NCBI RefSeq assembly: GCF_900104525.1
Contig: NZ_LT629711.1
Coordinates: 3,348,001 to 3,412,000, forward strand
DNA from: Pedococcus dokdonensis
Lineage (GTDB): Bacteria; Actinomycetota; Actinomycetes; Actinomycetales; Dermatophilaceae
Direction of reading: 5' to 3'
DNA length: 64,000 nt
In this document: piece after piece, positions 25,854-34,780 of the stretch
Layout of the letters: each line of letters starts with the position of its first letter
How positions within the stretch are numbered: position 1 is the stretch's first letter
Program-made: the position numbers and the translations under genes
Notes under the pieces: model-generated
Seen by the model: only the letters and a program-made list of their open reading frames with translations
Told to the model about the DNA's origin: nothing
Database searches by the model: none

Positions 25854-27062
25854 TCAGGGGTGGTGGTGCCCGGATTCGGGGAGGGTGGCGGTGAAGGTGG
25901 CGCCGCATCCGGGTCCGTTGCTGGTGGCGACGAGGGTGCCGCCGTGGGCGTCGATGATGGCGCGGCTGATGGTCAGTCCGATGCCGCTGCCGCCGCGGTG
26001 CTGGCGGGACGGGTCGGCGCGGTAGAACCGTTCGAAAATGTGCGGCAGGTCGGCTTCGCTGATGCCGTCGCCGGTGTCGGTGACGACGAGCTCGACCGTG
26101 TGGTCGTGACCGCGGCGGGCGCTGAGGGTGACTGCTCCTGGGGCGCTGGTGTGGTGCAGGGCGTTGTCGAGCAGGTTCGTCAGGACCTGGCTGATGCGGT
26201 CGGGGTCGACGTCGATGGTGGCGGGGGTGTTGACCTCGGTCCGCAGGGAGACACCAGCGGTGGAGTAGGCGTCCGCGGCAGCAGAGGCGGCGCCGCGCAG
26301 GAGGTCGGCCGCTGCCGTGGGTGTCCGTCGCAGGTCCAGGCGTCCTTCCTCAGCGCGGCTGACGGTGGTGATGTCGTTGGCCAAGCGGTGCAGGCGCCGG
26401 CTGTTGCCGCGCAGGACGGCCATCGTGGCTGCGTCGGTGGTGCGGACCCCGTCCTCGATGGCCTCGAGGTGGGCGTCGATGCTGGCCAGGGGGGTGCGCA
26501 TCTCGTGGGCGAGGTCGGCCAGCAGCCGGGTGCGGGTCTGTTCGACGTGCCCGAGGCGGGTGGCGAGCTCGTTCACGGTGTCGGCGAGGTGGTCGAACTC
26601 CAGACCGAGGCCGACGGTCGGCACGCGGGTGTCGTAGTGGCCGTGGCTGATGCGGGTGGTGGACGCGGCGACGGCAGCGGTGGAGGTGCGCAGGCGTCGG
26701 CTGAACCACCACGTGACGACCAGGGCGATGAGGACGGCGGCGACCAGGCCGGTGGACAGCGCCACGACGAGCGAGTCACGGAAACCGCGCTCGATGTGGT
26801 CGAGCTCGGCCGGGGTGTGGGTGCCGCCGGCCTCGATCATGTGCTGGTGGAAGATGCCGGGGCCGATGGCGATGGCGACGAGCCATGCTGTGCCTGCCCC
26901 GGCGACCAGGAGCAGCCCCTGGGCGAGCAGCAGGCGCGTCGACAGCCCCGCGGGACGCCGCCGTTCCCGCCCTGACGACGAAGGTGCCGGCGTTCGTGAC
27001 GACGGCGTTGAGCGCGCTGATTCGGGCGAGGGCGGGGGCGTCGGCTGCGCCGGGGTGGTCAT
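25854..27062 (-). CDS. Sensor histidine kinase (second copper-type kinase)
   Basis: A 402-residue kinase with a Pro/Ser-rich N-terminus, two helices around a loop with GPGIFHQHMIEAGGTHTP and ELDHIE, HAMP, phospho-acceptor box LADLAHEMRTPLASIDAH and ATPase motifs (NLLDNALHH, DTGDGIS, GGSGIGL). It is paralogous along its whole length to the kinase at 11912-13045. Start overlaps the regulator's stop. It ends shortly before copA in the same orientation. Confidence 0.93.
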   Translation of the reverse strand: MTTPAQPTPPPSPESARSTPSSRTPAPSSSGRERRRPAGLSTRLLLAQGLLLVAGAGTAWLVAIAIGPGIFHQHMIEAGGTHTPAELDHIERGFRDSLVVALSTGLVAAVLIALVVTWWFSRRLRTSTAAVAASTTRISHGHYDTRVPTVGLGLEFDHLADTVNELATRLGHVEQTRTRLLADLAHEMRTPLASIDAHLEAIEDGVRTTDAATMAVLRGNSRRLHRLANDITTVSRAEEGRLDLRRTPTAAADLLRGAASAAADAYSTAGVSLRTEVNTPATIDVDPDRISQVLTNLLDNALHHTSAPGAVTLSARRGHDHTVELVVTDTGDGISEADLPHIFERFYRADPSRQHRGGSGIGLTISRAIIDAHGGTLVATSNGPGCGATFTATLPESGHHHP

Positions 27063-27796
27063 GCGCCGGTCCCCATCCGGTACCCGATGCCGCGAACGGT
27101 GCGGATGAACCGGGACGTGGTGGCGTCGTCACCGAGCTTGCGACGCAGGTGGAGCACGTGGACGTCGACGAGGTGCTCGTCACCGACCCATCCCGACCCC
27201 CACACGTCCTCGATGAGCTGTCGTCGGCTGAACGCCATCTGCGGCCTGGCTGACAGGGCAGCGAGGAGGTCGAACTCGGTGCGGGTCAAGGGAACCGGCT
27301 CGGTACCAATCCAAACGTCGCGGCCGAGTGGGTCGATGGACAGGTCGCCGAAGGTGCGCAGCTGCGGCGCGGCATTCCCGTGTCCGCCGATGGGCCGGGG
27401 GCGGCGCAGCATGGCGCGCAACCTCGCGACGAGCTCTCGGGGGCTGAACGGTTTGGTCATGTAGTCGTCGGCCCCGACGGACAACCCGACGAGGGTGTCG
27501 ACCTCGTCGGTGCGGGCGGTGAGCATGATGACGTACGCGTCGGAGAAGGTGCGCAGCTGCCGGCACACCTCCAGCCCGTCCTGCCCGGGTAGCCCGAGGT
27601 CGAGGACGACGACGTCGGGGTCGAGCTCTCGGGCGACGTCGACCGCGTCGAGGCCGTTGCCGCAGGTGCGGACCTCGAACCCGTCGCGGTCCAGGTAGCT
27701 GGCGATGACGTCGGCCATCGGGGTGTCGTCCTCGACGACCAGAGCGCGCAGCCCGCGTACTTCGCTGGCTGGTTGGGCGGCGTCGGAGGTGCTCAT
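27059..27796 (-). CDS. OmpR/PhoB-family response regulator (second copper-type regulator)
   Basis: A 245-residue regulator with phospho-acceptor Asp66 (VVVLDLGLPG), MTKPFSP and a winged helix ending IRTVRGIGYRM. It is strongly similar to the regulator at 11175-11915. ATG 27796 chosen; ATG 27817 is an alternative. A direct-repeat operator lies about 60 bases upstream, in the region shared with the divergent SHOCT/multicopper oxidase operon, suggesting autoregulation plus control of the oxidase. Confidence 0.93.
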   Translation of the reverse strand: MSTSDAAQPASEVRGLRALVVEDDTPMADVIASYLDRDGFEVRTCGNGLDAVDVARELDPDVVVLDLGLPGQDGLEVCRQLRTFSDAYVIMLTARTDEVDTLVGLSVGADDYMTKPFSPRELVARLRAMLRRPRPIGGHGNAAPQLRTFGDLSIDPLGRDVWIGTEPVPLTRTEFDLLAALSARPQMAFSRRQLIEDVWGSGWVGDEHLVDVHVLHLRRKLGDDATTSRFIRTVRGIGYRMGTGA

Positions 27797-27856
27797 GGCG
27801 ACATCGTCGCAGGCCATCGCGCGCGGCCGAGCTGCCAAGAGCCCTACCGGGTGCTT

Positions 27857-27875
27857 CTTCAGTGAACCTTCATCG
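27857..27875. promoter_or_regulatory. Direct-repeat operator, 11-bp period, divergent promoter
   Basis: CTTCAGTGAACCTTCATCG: CTTCAGT at 27857 and CTTCATC at 27868, 11 bases apart. Shares GAACCTTCATCG with the site at 29908. It lies between the response regulator and the SHOCT/oxidase operon. Confidence 0.68.
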
Positions 27876-27933
27876 TTGCGCGACCGGGGGTGTGGTGGGG
27901 CCGTCGCACGCTGGGAGGACACACAACGAGAAG

Positions 27934-28236
27934 ATGAAGAGGGTGGTCCTGATGATGGGTGGCTACGACACCGGCTGGGGCAGCTGGGTGGTCATGTCGG
28001 TGATGATGGTCGTGCTGTGGGTCCTGGTGGCTGTGGCCATCGTGGCCGTGATCCGCTGGCCGTGGGGTGCGCGTGACCGCACGATGGTCGCTGGGACCGA
28101 CAACGGTTCGGCGCCCCCGGTCGGGCACGAGGTGTCCCCGGCGGCGCGGGCCCTGCTCGAGCAGCGGTTCGCCGCAGGTGACATCGACGAGCCCGAGTAC
28201 CGGGCCCGGCTTGCCGCCCTGATGAGCCGGGCATGA
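27934..28236 (+). CDS. SHOCT-domain membrane protein
   Basis: A 100-residue protein: one hydrophobic helix (MSVMMVVLWVLVAVAIVAVI) and a C-terminal SHOCT motif (ALLEQRFAAGDIDEPEYRARL). Met-rich start (LMMGG, MSVMM). The start is uncertain: ATG 27934 or 27952. Stop overlaps the multicopper oxidase start (ATGA). SHOCT proteins often precede multicopper oxidase or copper genes in actinobacteria; the role is unknown. Confidence 0.82.
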   Translation: MKRVVLMMGGYDTGWGSWVVMSVMMVVLWVLVAVAIVAVIRWPWGARDRTMVAGTDNGSAPPVGHEVSPAARALLEQRFAAGDIDEPEYRARLAALMSRA

Positions 28237-29825
28237 GCCGATCGAGCACGCGACACTGGTTCGACCCCGCCTACACCGTCCCGCCGTCCGTGTCCCTGGC
28301 GCGACGGGCAGTTCTGGCGGGGGGCGCCGGGCTGGCCGGGTTGGGAGTCCTTGCGGCGTGCGGGGCCCCGCCGTCGCGGCTCGTCCGCCCGACCTCCCCC
28401 GTGGTGGGGGCAGTCGACCGTGCCCGTCGGCACACCGGACGGACTGTGACCTCCCGACTGGTTGCGGCGCCGGGACGGGTCGACCTGGGCGGACCTGTGG
28501 TCGACACATGGTCGTTCGGGTCGGTGCCGGGCCCCACGATCCGTGCCCGAGCAGGTGACCGCCTGGTCGTCGACCTGAGCAACGGCCTTCCGGCGCCCAC
28601 GACGGTGCACTGGCACGGGATTGCGCTGCGAAACGACATGGACGGCGTCCCCGACATGACGCAGGCCTCGGTCGCCCCGAACACCTCGTTCCGGTACGAC
28701 TTCACCGTCCCCGACCCGGGCACGTACTTCTTCCACCCGCACGTGGGGGTCCAGCTCGACAGGGGCCTCTACGGAGTCCTGGTGGTGGACGACCCGGCCG
28801 AACCCGGCGCGTACGACCAGGAGTGGGTCGTGGTCCTGGACGACTGGGTCGACGGCACCGGACAAACCCCCGACCAGGTCCTGGCCTCGCTGAAGTCCGC
28901 CACGGGGTCCGGTATGGGCGGCATGGGCGGGATGGGTGGCATGGGGATGGGTGGAGGTGGCATGGGTGGTGAGTCGATGAGGTCACCGTTGCTGGGTGGC
29001 GCCGGCGATGTCGCCTACCCGTACTACCTGGTCAACGGCCGCGTGCCAGCGGCGCCGGTGACACTGACCGGTCGTCCCGGGCAGCGGGTCCGGGTACGCC
29101 TGGTGAACGCCGCATCGGACACCGCTTTCCGTGTTGCGGTCGGCGGGCACCAGCTGAGCCTGACCCACGCCGACGGGTTCCCCGTGGTGCCCGTGACCGG
29201 TGACGCGGTCCTGCTCGGCATGGGTGAACGCGTCGACGTCATGCTCACCCTGGGCGACGGTGCGTTCCCGCTCGTGGCGTCGGCGGAGGGCAAGCAAGGC
29301 CAGGGTCTGGCAGTGGTGCGTACCGCTGCCGGGCAGGTTCCGTCCCCTGCGGCGCGACCGGTCGAGCTCGACGGGCGCGTCCTGACCGTGGCCGACCTCA
29401 GTCCAGGTGCGTCAGCGATACTCCCGGCCCGCCGTGTGGACCGCACCCACGACCTGGTCCTCGGGGGCTCCATGGGCGGGATGGGTGGCGGCATGGGCGG
29501 GTCCTCGGCTGGCTACGTGTGGACCATCAACGGGCGCACCTTTGACCGGCAACGGCCGCTGGACGTGCGCCAGGGCGAGCGAGTCAGGCTGCGGCTGAAG
29601 AATGCGACGATGATGTTCCACCCGATGCACGTGCACGGCCACACGTTCGCTGTCGTCGACGCCTCCGGCCGCCCCGGAGTGCGCAAGGACACGGTCATTG
29701 TGGCCCCGATGCGTACGGTCACCGTTGATCTCGACGCAACGAACCCGGGCCAGTGGATGACGCACTGCCACAACGCCTACCACGGTGAGGCCGGGATGAT
29801 GACGACGCTTTCGTACCGGACCTGA
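28233..29825 (+). CDS. Multicopper oxidase, Met-rich lipoprotein
   Basis: A 530-residue cuproxidase. A leader with twin Arg (SLARRAVLAGGAG) ends in a lipobox LAACG. Copper ligands: TVHWHGIAL, FHPHVG, FHPMHVHGHTF and HCHNAYHGEAGM. Two Met/Gly stretches (around residues 230-250 and 412-425, repeats of GGMGG) are typical of Cu(I)-loading segments in cuprous oxidases such as CueO. Distinct from the oxidase at 2424-3962, which lacks these. Translationally coupled to the SHOCT gene and close to a copper-type two-component system. Confidence 0.94.
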   Translation: MSRSSTRHWFDPAYTVPPSVSLARRAVLAGGAGLAGLGVLAACGAPPSRLVRPTSPVVGAVDRARRHTGRTVTSRLVAAPGRVDLGGPVVDTWSFGSVPGPTIRARAGDRLVVDLSNGLPAPTTVHWHGIALRNDMDGVPDMTQASVAPNTSFRYDFTVPDPGTYFFHPHVGVQLDRGLYGVLVVDDPAEPGAYDQEWVVVLDDWVDGTGQTPDQVLASLKSATGSGMGGMGGMGGMGMGGGGMGGESMRSPLLGGAGDVAYPYYLVNGRVPAAPVTLTGRPGQRVRVRLVNAASDTAFRVAVGGHQLSLTHADGFPVVPVTGDAVLLGMGERVDVMLTLGDGAFPLVASAEGKQGQGLAVVRTAAGQVPSPAARPVELDGRVLTVADLSPGASAILPARRVDRTHDLVLGGSMGGMGGGMGGSSAGYVWTINGRTFDRQRPLDVRQGERVRLRLKNATMMFHPMHVHGHTFAVVDASGRPGVRKDTVIVAPMRTVTVDLDATNPGQWMTHCHNAYHGEAGMMTTLSYRT

Positions 29826-29907
29826 CGCCCCCACCCGGACAACGGCAGCCGGAGGTCGAGTGGCCCGACCACAGGGGGAGGGCGCCGCGGACCTGGTCCT
29901 ACTGGTT

Positions 29908-29927
29908 CTTCATCGAACCTTCATCGG
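29908..29927 (+). promoter_or_regulatory. Direct-repeat operator, 11-bp period, upstream of DUF305 gene
   Basis: CTTCATCGAACCTTCATCGG has two perfect CTTCATC copies exactly 11 bases apart, the best example of this motif in the window. It lies 119 bases before the DUF305 lipoprotein start, inside an otherwise gene-free stretch of 220 bases. Confidence 0.72.
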
Positions 29928-30045
29928 ATACCGACCAGACCCTCAGGGGACGAACCGGACAGTGGTGGGTGTGGGTGCCGGGCTCGCGAGTCCCCCCTTC
30001 CGGCCCGGCACCCGCGTCCCGCCCCCAACGCAAGGAGTCCACGCC

Positions 30046-30666
30046 GTGCGCACCACCGCTCGTGCCCTGTCCGTCACCGCTGTCCTGGCGGGCGCCGTCG
30101 CCCTCAGCGCCTGCGGCGGGGCAGACACCGATCACAACGGCATGACCGGGATGAACGGAATGGGAACCGCCAGCTCGAGCGCGACGTCCACGGCCAAGGT
30201 TGACCCAGCCGACGTGATGTTCGCGCAGACGATGGTGCCGCACCACCAGCAGGCCGTGCAGATGGCCGACCTGGCCCTGACCCGGGCCTCCTCCGCCGAC
30301 GTCAAGGCTCTCGCCACGAAGATCAAGGCTGCCCAGGACCCCGAGATCGCCACCATGACCGGATGGCTGGGCACGTGGGGCGCACCCACCGGCTCCGCGG
30401 ACATGAACGGTGTGGCCGGCATGAACCACGGAAGTGACGGCATGATGAGCCAGGCCGACATGACCAAGCTGAGCCAGGCGTCCGGTGCCCAGTTCGACCG
30501 GATGTGGCTGACGATGATGGTCGCCCACCACCAGGGGGCTCTCACCATGGCCAACGACGTCCTGGCCACCACGAAAGACACGCAGGTTCGGACCCTGGCG
30601 CAGAGCATCATCGACGGTCAGACGAAGGAAATCGCCGCGATGAAGGGGCTGCTCTCGGCGAGCTGA
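30046..30666 (+). CDS. DUF305 family lipoprotein
   Basis: A 206-residue protein with a signal peptide ending in lipobox ALSACGG. The DUF305 motifs FAQTMVPHHQQAVQMADLA and MMVAHHQGALTMA are present, plus several Met/Gly/His clusters (HNGMTGMNGMG, MNHGSDGMM). GTG 30046 is preceded by AAGGAG. Probably an exported copper-binding protein controlled by the direct-repeat operator upstream. Confidence 0.92.
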   Translation: MRTTARALSVTAVLAGAVALSACGGADTDHNGMTGMNGMGTASSSATSTAKVDPADVMFAQTMVPHHQQAVQMADLALTRASSADVKALATKIKAAQDPEIATMTGWLGTWGAPTGSADMNGVAGMNHGSDGMMSQADMTKLSQASGAQFDRMWLTMMVAHHQGALTMANDVLATTKDTQVRTLAQSIIDGQTKEIAAMKGLLSAS

Positions 30667-30721
30667 ACGTCAGCGTCCGCCTCGCAGGGTTCGTGACGTG
30701 ATTTCGCCCGGTCAGTGTTCC

Positions 30722-31123
30722 TCAGCGGGGTGATGGGGCGGCGTCAGACGTGGGCGGGGCGCCAGCACGAAGGGCATGCCGGTGCGTGCCCTCCGAGCCG
30801 AGGTCGGAATCGGTGTGCTCCGCATGGGACAGCGCTTCAGCCAACAAGGCGTGCACATGGGTGTTGGCGGCCGTGTAGTAAATGAACGTCCCTTCCCGGC
30901 GTCCCCGGACCAAGCCAGCCAGTCGCAGCTTGGCCAGGTGCTGACTCACCGACGTCGGCGTGACCCCGGCCAGTTCGGCCAGGCAGGTCACCGATGACTC
31001 GCCCTGCATCAGCGCCCAGAGCAGCTTGATCCGTGTCGGGTCGGCCAGCATCCGGAAGGTCTCCGCCGCCAGCTGGGCTTGGTCGTCGTGCGGCATGGAC
31101 AGGGTGGGGAGTTCGTCGTGCAC
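30722..31123 (-). CDS. ArsR/SmtB-family metal-sensing repressor
   Basis: A 133-residue winged-helix repressor (FRMLADPTRIKLLWAL, TSVSQHLAKLRLAGLV). The last helix has HVHALLAEALSHAEH, resembling the alpha-5 zinc/cobalt/nickel site of CzrA and NmtR. GTG start. Divergent from the cation diffusion facilitator gene 54 bases away, its likely target. Confidence 0.9.
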   Translation of the reverse strand: MHDELPTLSMPHDDQAQLAAETFRMLADPTRIKLLWALMQGESSVTCLAELAGVTPTSVSQHLAKLRLAGLVRGRREGTFIYYTAANTHVHALLAEALSHAEHTDSDLGSEGTHRHALRAGAPPTSDAAPSPR

Positions 31124-31177
31124 ACAGCAGACCCTACCGCCTGCGTACCTTCACACACACGCAGGTATGCTCAACTC

Positions 31178-32263
31178 ATGCCCGCGCCGCCGAACGTGCC
31201 GAACCAGCCCCACGAGTCACGGGTTGTCGATGGCCTGCACGGCCACGAGCATGCGCACGAGGGCGAGCCAGTGCGTGACCACGACCATGACCACGACCAC
31301 CAGCACGGGTGGCTGGGTCGGGTTCGCCACGTGTTCACCCCGCACTCCCACGATGCGGCGGACTCCGTCGATGACGCCCTGGAGTCCAGCGCCCGCGGAA
31401 TCCGCGCCGTCAAGGTCAGCCTTGTCGGGTTGGCCCTCACCGCAGTCCTCCAGCTGCTGGTTTTCCTCGCGTCAGGGTCGGTCGCTCTGTTGGCCGACAC
31501 CATCCACAACTTCTCCGACGCGTTCACCGCCATCCCGCTGTGGGTGGCGTTCTGGCTCGGTCGGCGTCCACCGACCCGCAGGTACACCTACGGGTTCGGG
31601 CGCGCCGAGGACCTTGCCGGCCTCTTCGTCATCCTGATGATTGCCGCCTCCGCAGTCCTGGCTGGCTGGGAGGCCGTCCGCCGGCTGCTTGAACCGGCAC
31701 CGGTACACAACCTCGGCTGGGTGGCCCTCGCCGGGTTCGTCGGCTTCCTCGGCAACGAAGCCGTGGCCGCGTACCGGATCCGCGAGGGCAACGCCATCGG
31801 CTCGGCAGCTCTCGTTGCAGACGGCCACCATGCGCGCACCGACGGCCTGACCTCCCTGGCGGTCCTGGGCGGGGCAGGAGGTGTAGCCGTCGGCTGGAAC
31901 TGGGCAGACCCGTTGGTGGGCCTGCTCATCACCGTCGCCATCGTCATGGTGCTCCGCACTGCGGCGCGCGAGGTGTTCCGGCGCCTGATGGACGGCGTGG
32001 AACCGGACAAGGTCGAAGCCGCGGAGAACGCCTTGGCGTCGATGCCGCACGTGGTGGGCGTGCGTGACCTGCGGATGCGGTGGGTCGGTCACGAGCTACT
32101 GGCAGACGTCACCCTCGACGTAGAGACGGGCGTGAGCGCCGCGGCCGCCCATGACCTGGCGCACGAGGCGCAGCAACACATGTTCGCCGCCGTTCCTCGC
32201 CTGCGACGAGCAGTCGTCCACGCGTACCCGGCAGCGGTCGAGGGTGGGCAACTCGATCGGTAA
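31178..32263 (+). CDS. Cation diffusion facilitator (Zn/Co/Ni exporter type)
   Basis: A 361-residue CDF antiporter. A His/Asp-rich N-terminus (HGHEHAHEGEPVRDHDHDHD) precedes six helices with the metal-site signatures LLADTIHNFSDAF and VADGHHARTDGLTSLAV, then a cytoplasmic C-terminal domain. TATGCT at 31165 lies about eight bases before the ATG and there is no ribosome site, so the message is probably leaderless with repressor control at the promoter. Confidence 0.94.
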   Translation: MPAPPNVPNQPHESRVVDGLHGHEHAHEGEPVRDHDHDHDHQHGWLGRVRHVFTPHSHDAADSVDDALESSARGIRAVKVSLVGLALTAVLQLLVFLASGSVALLADTIHNFSDAFTAIPLWVAFWLGRRPPTRRYTYGFGRAEDLAGLFVILMIAASAVLAGWEAVRRLLEPAPVHNLGWVALAGFVGFLGNEAVAAYRIREGNAIGSAALVADGHHARTDGLTSLAVLGGAGGVAVGWNWADPLVGLLITVAIVMVLRTAAREVFRRLMDGVEPDKVEAAENALASMPHVVGVRDLRMRWVGHELLADVTLDVETGVSAAAAHDLAHEAQQHMFAAVPRLRRAVVHAYPAAVEGGQLDR

Positions 32264-32275
32264 GTGATAACTTAC
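32260..32275 (+). promoter_or_regulatory. Palindromic operator before ArsR gene
   Basis: GTAAGT-GATA-ACTTAC is a perfect 6-bp inverted repeat, six bases before the GTG start of the ArsR gene, overlapping the CDF stop. Likely autoregulatory site; the transcript would be nearly leaderless. Confidence 0.7.
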
Positions 32276-32280
32276 GGTTC

Positions 32281-32607
32281 GTGGTGGCTAACCAACAGGT
32301 GGATGGGCTCAGCGCCCTCGGGGACCCCACGCGACGCGCCATCTTCGAGTGCCTGGCCGAACGGCCCCGCGCCGTGGGTGAGCTGGCTGATGTCCTGCCC
32401 GTGAGCCGGCCCGCGGTGTCCCAGCACCTGAAGGTGCTCAAGGCCGCCCGCCTGGTCACCGAGCAGGCCGAAGGCACTCGCCGCATCTACCGGCTCAACC
32501 CCGAGGGTGTGGCCGCGATGCGCGACCAGCTCGACACCTTCTGGAATCGGGCCCTGACCGGGTACGTACAGAACACCAACGAACCGACACCGAGGGAGCA
32601 GTCATGA
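32281..32607 (+). CDS. ArsR-family repressor paired with SRPBCC genes
   Basis: A 108-residue winged helix (LSALGDPTRRAIFECLAE, SRPAVSQHLKVLKAARLV) of the metal-independent subgroup usually found with SRPBCC/AHSA1 genes. No Cys or clustered His for metal binding is visible. GTG start; the stop overlaps the next gene. Confidence 0.9.
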   Translation: MVANQQVDGLSALGDPTRRAIFECLAERPRAVGELADVLPVSRPAVSQHLKVLKAARLVTEQAEGTRRIYRLNPEGVAAMRDQLDTFWNRALTGYVQNTNEPTPREQS

Positions 32608-33086
32608 CCCAGACCGCCGCGCCGGTGGTGCGCAAGGAAGTGGTGGTGAACGTCCCGGTTGAGCGGGCGTTCGCCCTGTTCACCGACGGGTTCGGCGACT
32701 TCAAGCCGGCCGAGCACAACCTGCTGGCAGTGCCCATCGCGGCGACCGTGTTCGAGCCGCGCGTCGGAGGTCACATCATCGACCGCGGCACGGACGGGTC
32801 CGAGTGCCGGTGGGCACGAATCCTCACCTACGACCCGCCGAGCCGGGTCGTGTTCAGCTGGGACATCGGCCCGACCTGGCAGGTCGAGACCGACCCGGCG
32901 AACACCAGCGAAGTCGATGTCCAGTTCACGCCGTTGAGCGGCGGTCAGACACGTGTCGTGCTCGAGCACCGCCACATCTACCGGCACGGACCCGGCTGGG
33001 AAGCGGTCCATGAAGGCATCGACGGCGACCAGGGCTGGCCGCTGTACCTGGACCGGTACGCCGCCATCACCAACGGGGCGTCCTGA
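32604..33086 (+). CDS. SRPBCC (AHSA1-like) protein
   Basis: A 160-residue START-like domain protein (VVVNVPVERAFALFTDGF, GGHIIDRGTDG, RVVFSWDIG). Binds an unknown hydrophobic ligand. Translationally coupled to the ArsR gene (ATGA) and to the next SRPBCC gene (TGATG). Confidence 0.88.
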   Translation: MTQTAAPVVRKEVVVNVPVERAFALFTDGFGDFKPAEHNLLAVPIAATVFEPRVGGHIIDRGTDGSECRWARILTYDPPSRVVFSWDIGPTWQVETDPANTSEVDVQFTPLSGGQTRVVLEHRHIYRHGPGWEAVHEGIDGDQGWPLYLDRYAAITNGAS

Positions 33087-33586
33087 TGGCACCGGTCGCC
33101 GTGACCATGGACGTCAACCGCGCCGCTGCGGACGTGTTCGCCTACGCCACCGACCCCACCCGGTTCCACGAGTGGCAGAACGGCGTCGTCGACGGCCACA
33201 TGGAGGCCACCGGCGCCCCCAAGGTCGGAGACCGATGCCTGACGTCGCGCCGCATCGGCGGCGCCGTCCGGTCCTCCACCTCCACAGTCACCCACATCGA
33301 GCCGCCGCACCGGTGGGGAGTGCACGGCATCGACGGCCCCATCCGAGCCATCGTCGACGTCACCGTCGAACCGCTCGACGATGCCCGTTCCCGCTTGACC
33401 ATCGCCGTCGACTTCGAGGGCCACGGCATCGGCAAGCTGCTCGTCCCACTCATGGTGCGCCGCCAAGCGGCCAAAGAGATGCCCGCCAACCTGACCGCGT
33501 TGAAGCAACACCTCGAGGAGCCGGGGCGCTCTGAGCCGCAGCGTCCGGACGGACGTCACGCTGGACCAGAGGCGGGTCCCTCCTGA
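33086..33586 (+). CDS. SRPBCC-family protein
   Basis: A 166-residue polyketide-cyclase-like protein (TMDVNRAAADVFAYATDPTR, FHEWQNGVVDG). The C-terminal 20 residues are Pro/Gly-rich and disordered. Third gene of the ArsR-SRPBCC operon. Substrate unknown. Confidence 0.87.
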   Translation: MAPVAVTMDVNRAAADVFAYATDPTRFHEWQNGVVDGHMEATGAPKVGDRCLTSRRIGGAVRSSTSTVTHIEPPHRWGVHGIDGPIRAIVDVTVEPLDDARSRLTIAVDFEGHGIGKLLVPLMVRRQAAKEMPANLTALKQHLEEPGRSEPQRPDGRHAGPEAGPS

Positions 33587-33657
33587 GCTGACGCGGGGTC
33601 GCTTCCGGTGAGTACCTGAGCGGATGTGGTGCGCACTGGGACACGTCAGGGTTGGGC

Positions 33658-34092
33658 ATGCACACAGCAGGTTCGTCGGAGGCGCCCGGCCAGGGTGCCG
33701 TCGGTCCAACTTGTGCGTCCACTGGTGTAGACACTGGCTGGCGTCCGTTGATCCGGTGGCGCGGCTGGCGCCCGGCCCGGTGGACCGCCATCGTCGTCGG
33801 GATGCTGGTCACGTGGGTCGTCACGTTCGTCGTCTCCGCGTACCAGACCCTCATGCACGCGGGCGTGTGCAACGAACCCGCACAGGCTGCTGACCTCGGC
33901 GAAGCTCAACGGTCACTCGTGCTGCTCGCTGCCCTGGTCGCCATCCCGTGGGCTGTCACCCTGTGGCGAACCCGGTACCGGCTCCGCGTGGGACTGTTTG
34001 CATTGCCCGCGCTGGCACCGGTGACCGTGTGGGCAGTGCAGGCGCTGCAGGCAAGCCCGGCCGACTATGTCCTGAGCTGGTGCCTGTACTGA
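33658..34092 (+). CDS. Three-helix membrane protein of unknown function
   Basis: A 144-residue protein: a polar N-terminal 40 residues, then helices at about 44-63, 84-100 and 110-128, with a short extracellular segment (MHAGVCNEPAQAADL) between the first two. Ends SWCLY. Start uncertain (ATG 33658; TTG 33652 possible). Convergent with the ArsR-rhodanese gene, 22 bases apart. Confidence 0.55.
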   Translation: MHTAGSSEAPGQGAVGPTCASTGVDTGWRPLIRWRGWRPARWTAIVVGMLVTWVVTFVVSAYQTLMHAGVCNEPAQAADLGEAQRSLVLLAALVAIPWAVTLWRTRYRLRVGLFALPALAPVTVWAVQALQASPADYVLSWCLY

Positions 34093-34114
34093 GCGAACGG
34101 CCTGGACTTACCCG

Positions 34115-34780
34115 TCAGGCGGCTCCGTCCAGCCTTGCGCTGCCAGTGATGCGCCATTCCAGGACGCCGTCCTCCGCGCGTCGAGCCGTCATGCCTTCGT
34201 TGTTCAGCAGCCGCGCGGCGTCGTGGGCCAGGACGCAGTACCTGCCGCGGCAGTACGCGACGATGTCTGCCCCGGCAGGCAGCTCAGCGAGTCGGTCGGC
34301 GAGCTCGTCCAGCGGGATGTTCACCGCCCCCGGCAGGTGCCCGGCGTCGTACTCGGTGCCGGGGCGAACGTCCAGGACAACGGTGCGGCCGTCGCCCAAG
34401 CGGTCCAGCAGCTCCTGGGTGCTCACCGCGGTCGTGTCGTCGGGCCCCAGGTACGCCTGGCGGGCCAGCTCGGTGTGCGGGCGGTGCCCCTGGGCGACGG
34501 TGCGCAGCTGCGCGAACAGGGCGGCGACGTCGTCGCCGGTCAAGGAGTAGAAGACGCGCTTGCCGTCGCGCCGAGTGCTGACCATGCCAGCCTCCCGCAG
34601 CGTCTGCAGGTGAGCCGAGCAGGTGCCGACGGCCAGGTCCGCGGCGGCGGCGAGGTCCTCGACGCTGCGTGGCCCCTGCGCGAGCAGGTCCAACAGCTCG
34701 AGGCGGGACGGGTTGGACAGGGCCTTCCCGGTGGCGGCGAACTCGGCGAAGAGCGCAGCTTTGGCGTCGCGGTCACCCAT
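34115..34780 (-). CDS. ArsR repressor fused to a rhodanese domain
   Basis: A 221-residue fusion. Residues 1-95 are an ArsR winged helix (LSNPSRLELLDLLAQGPRSVEDLA, CSAHLQTLREAGMV); residues about 115-215 are a rhodanese domain with VVLDVRPGTEYDAGHLPGA and active loop VAYCRGRYCVLAHDA. Probably a sulfur-responsive repressor related in role to BigR/SqrR. ATG 34780 follows AGGAGG. It is the last gene of an operon starting with the second persulfide dioxygenase, so it would autoregulate at the AT-rich operator at 37541. Confidence 0.92.
   Translation of the reverse strand: MGDRDAKAALFAEFAATGKALSNPSRLELLDLLAQGPRSVEDLAAAADLAVGTCSAHLQTLREAGMVSTRRDGKRVFYSLTGDDVAALFAQLRTVAQGHRPHTELARQAYLGPDDTTAVSTQELLDRLGDGRTVVLDVRPGTEYDAGHLPGAVNIPLDELADRLAELPAGADIVAYCRGRYCVLAHDAARLLNNEGMTARRAEDGVLEWRITGSARLDGAA

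Noticed and set aside
28905..28980. Repeat-like ATGGGCGG stretches as a DNA repeat element
   Set aside because: They encode the Met/Gly segment of the multicopper oxidase and need no other explanation.
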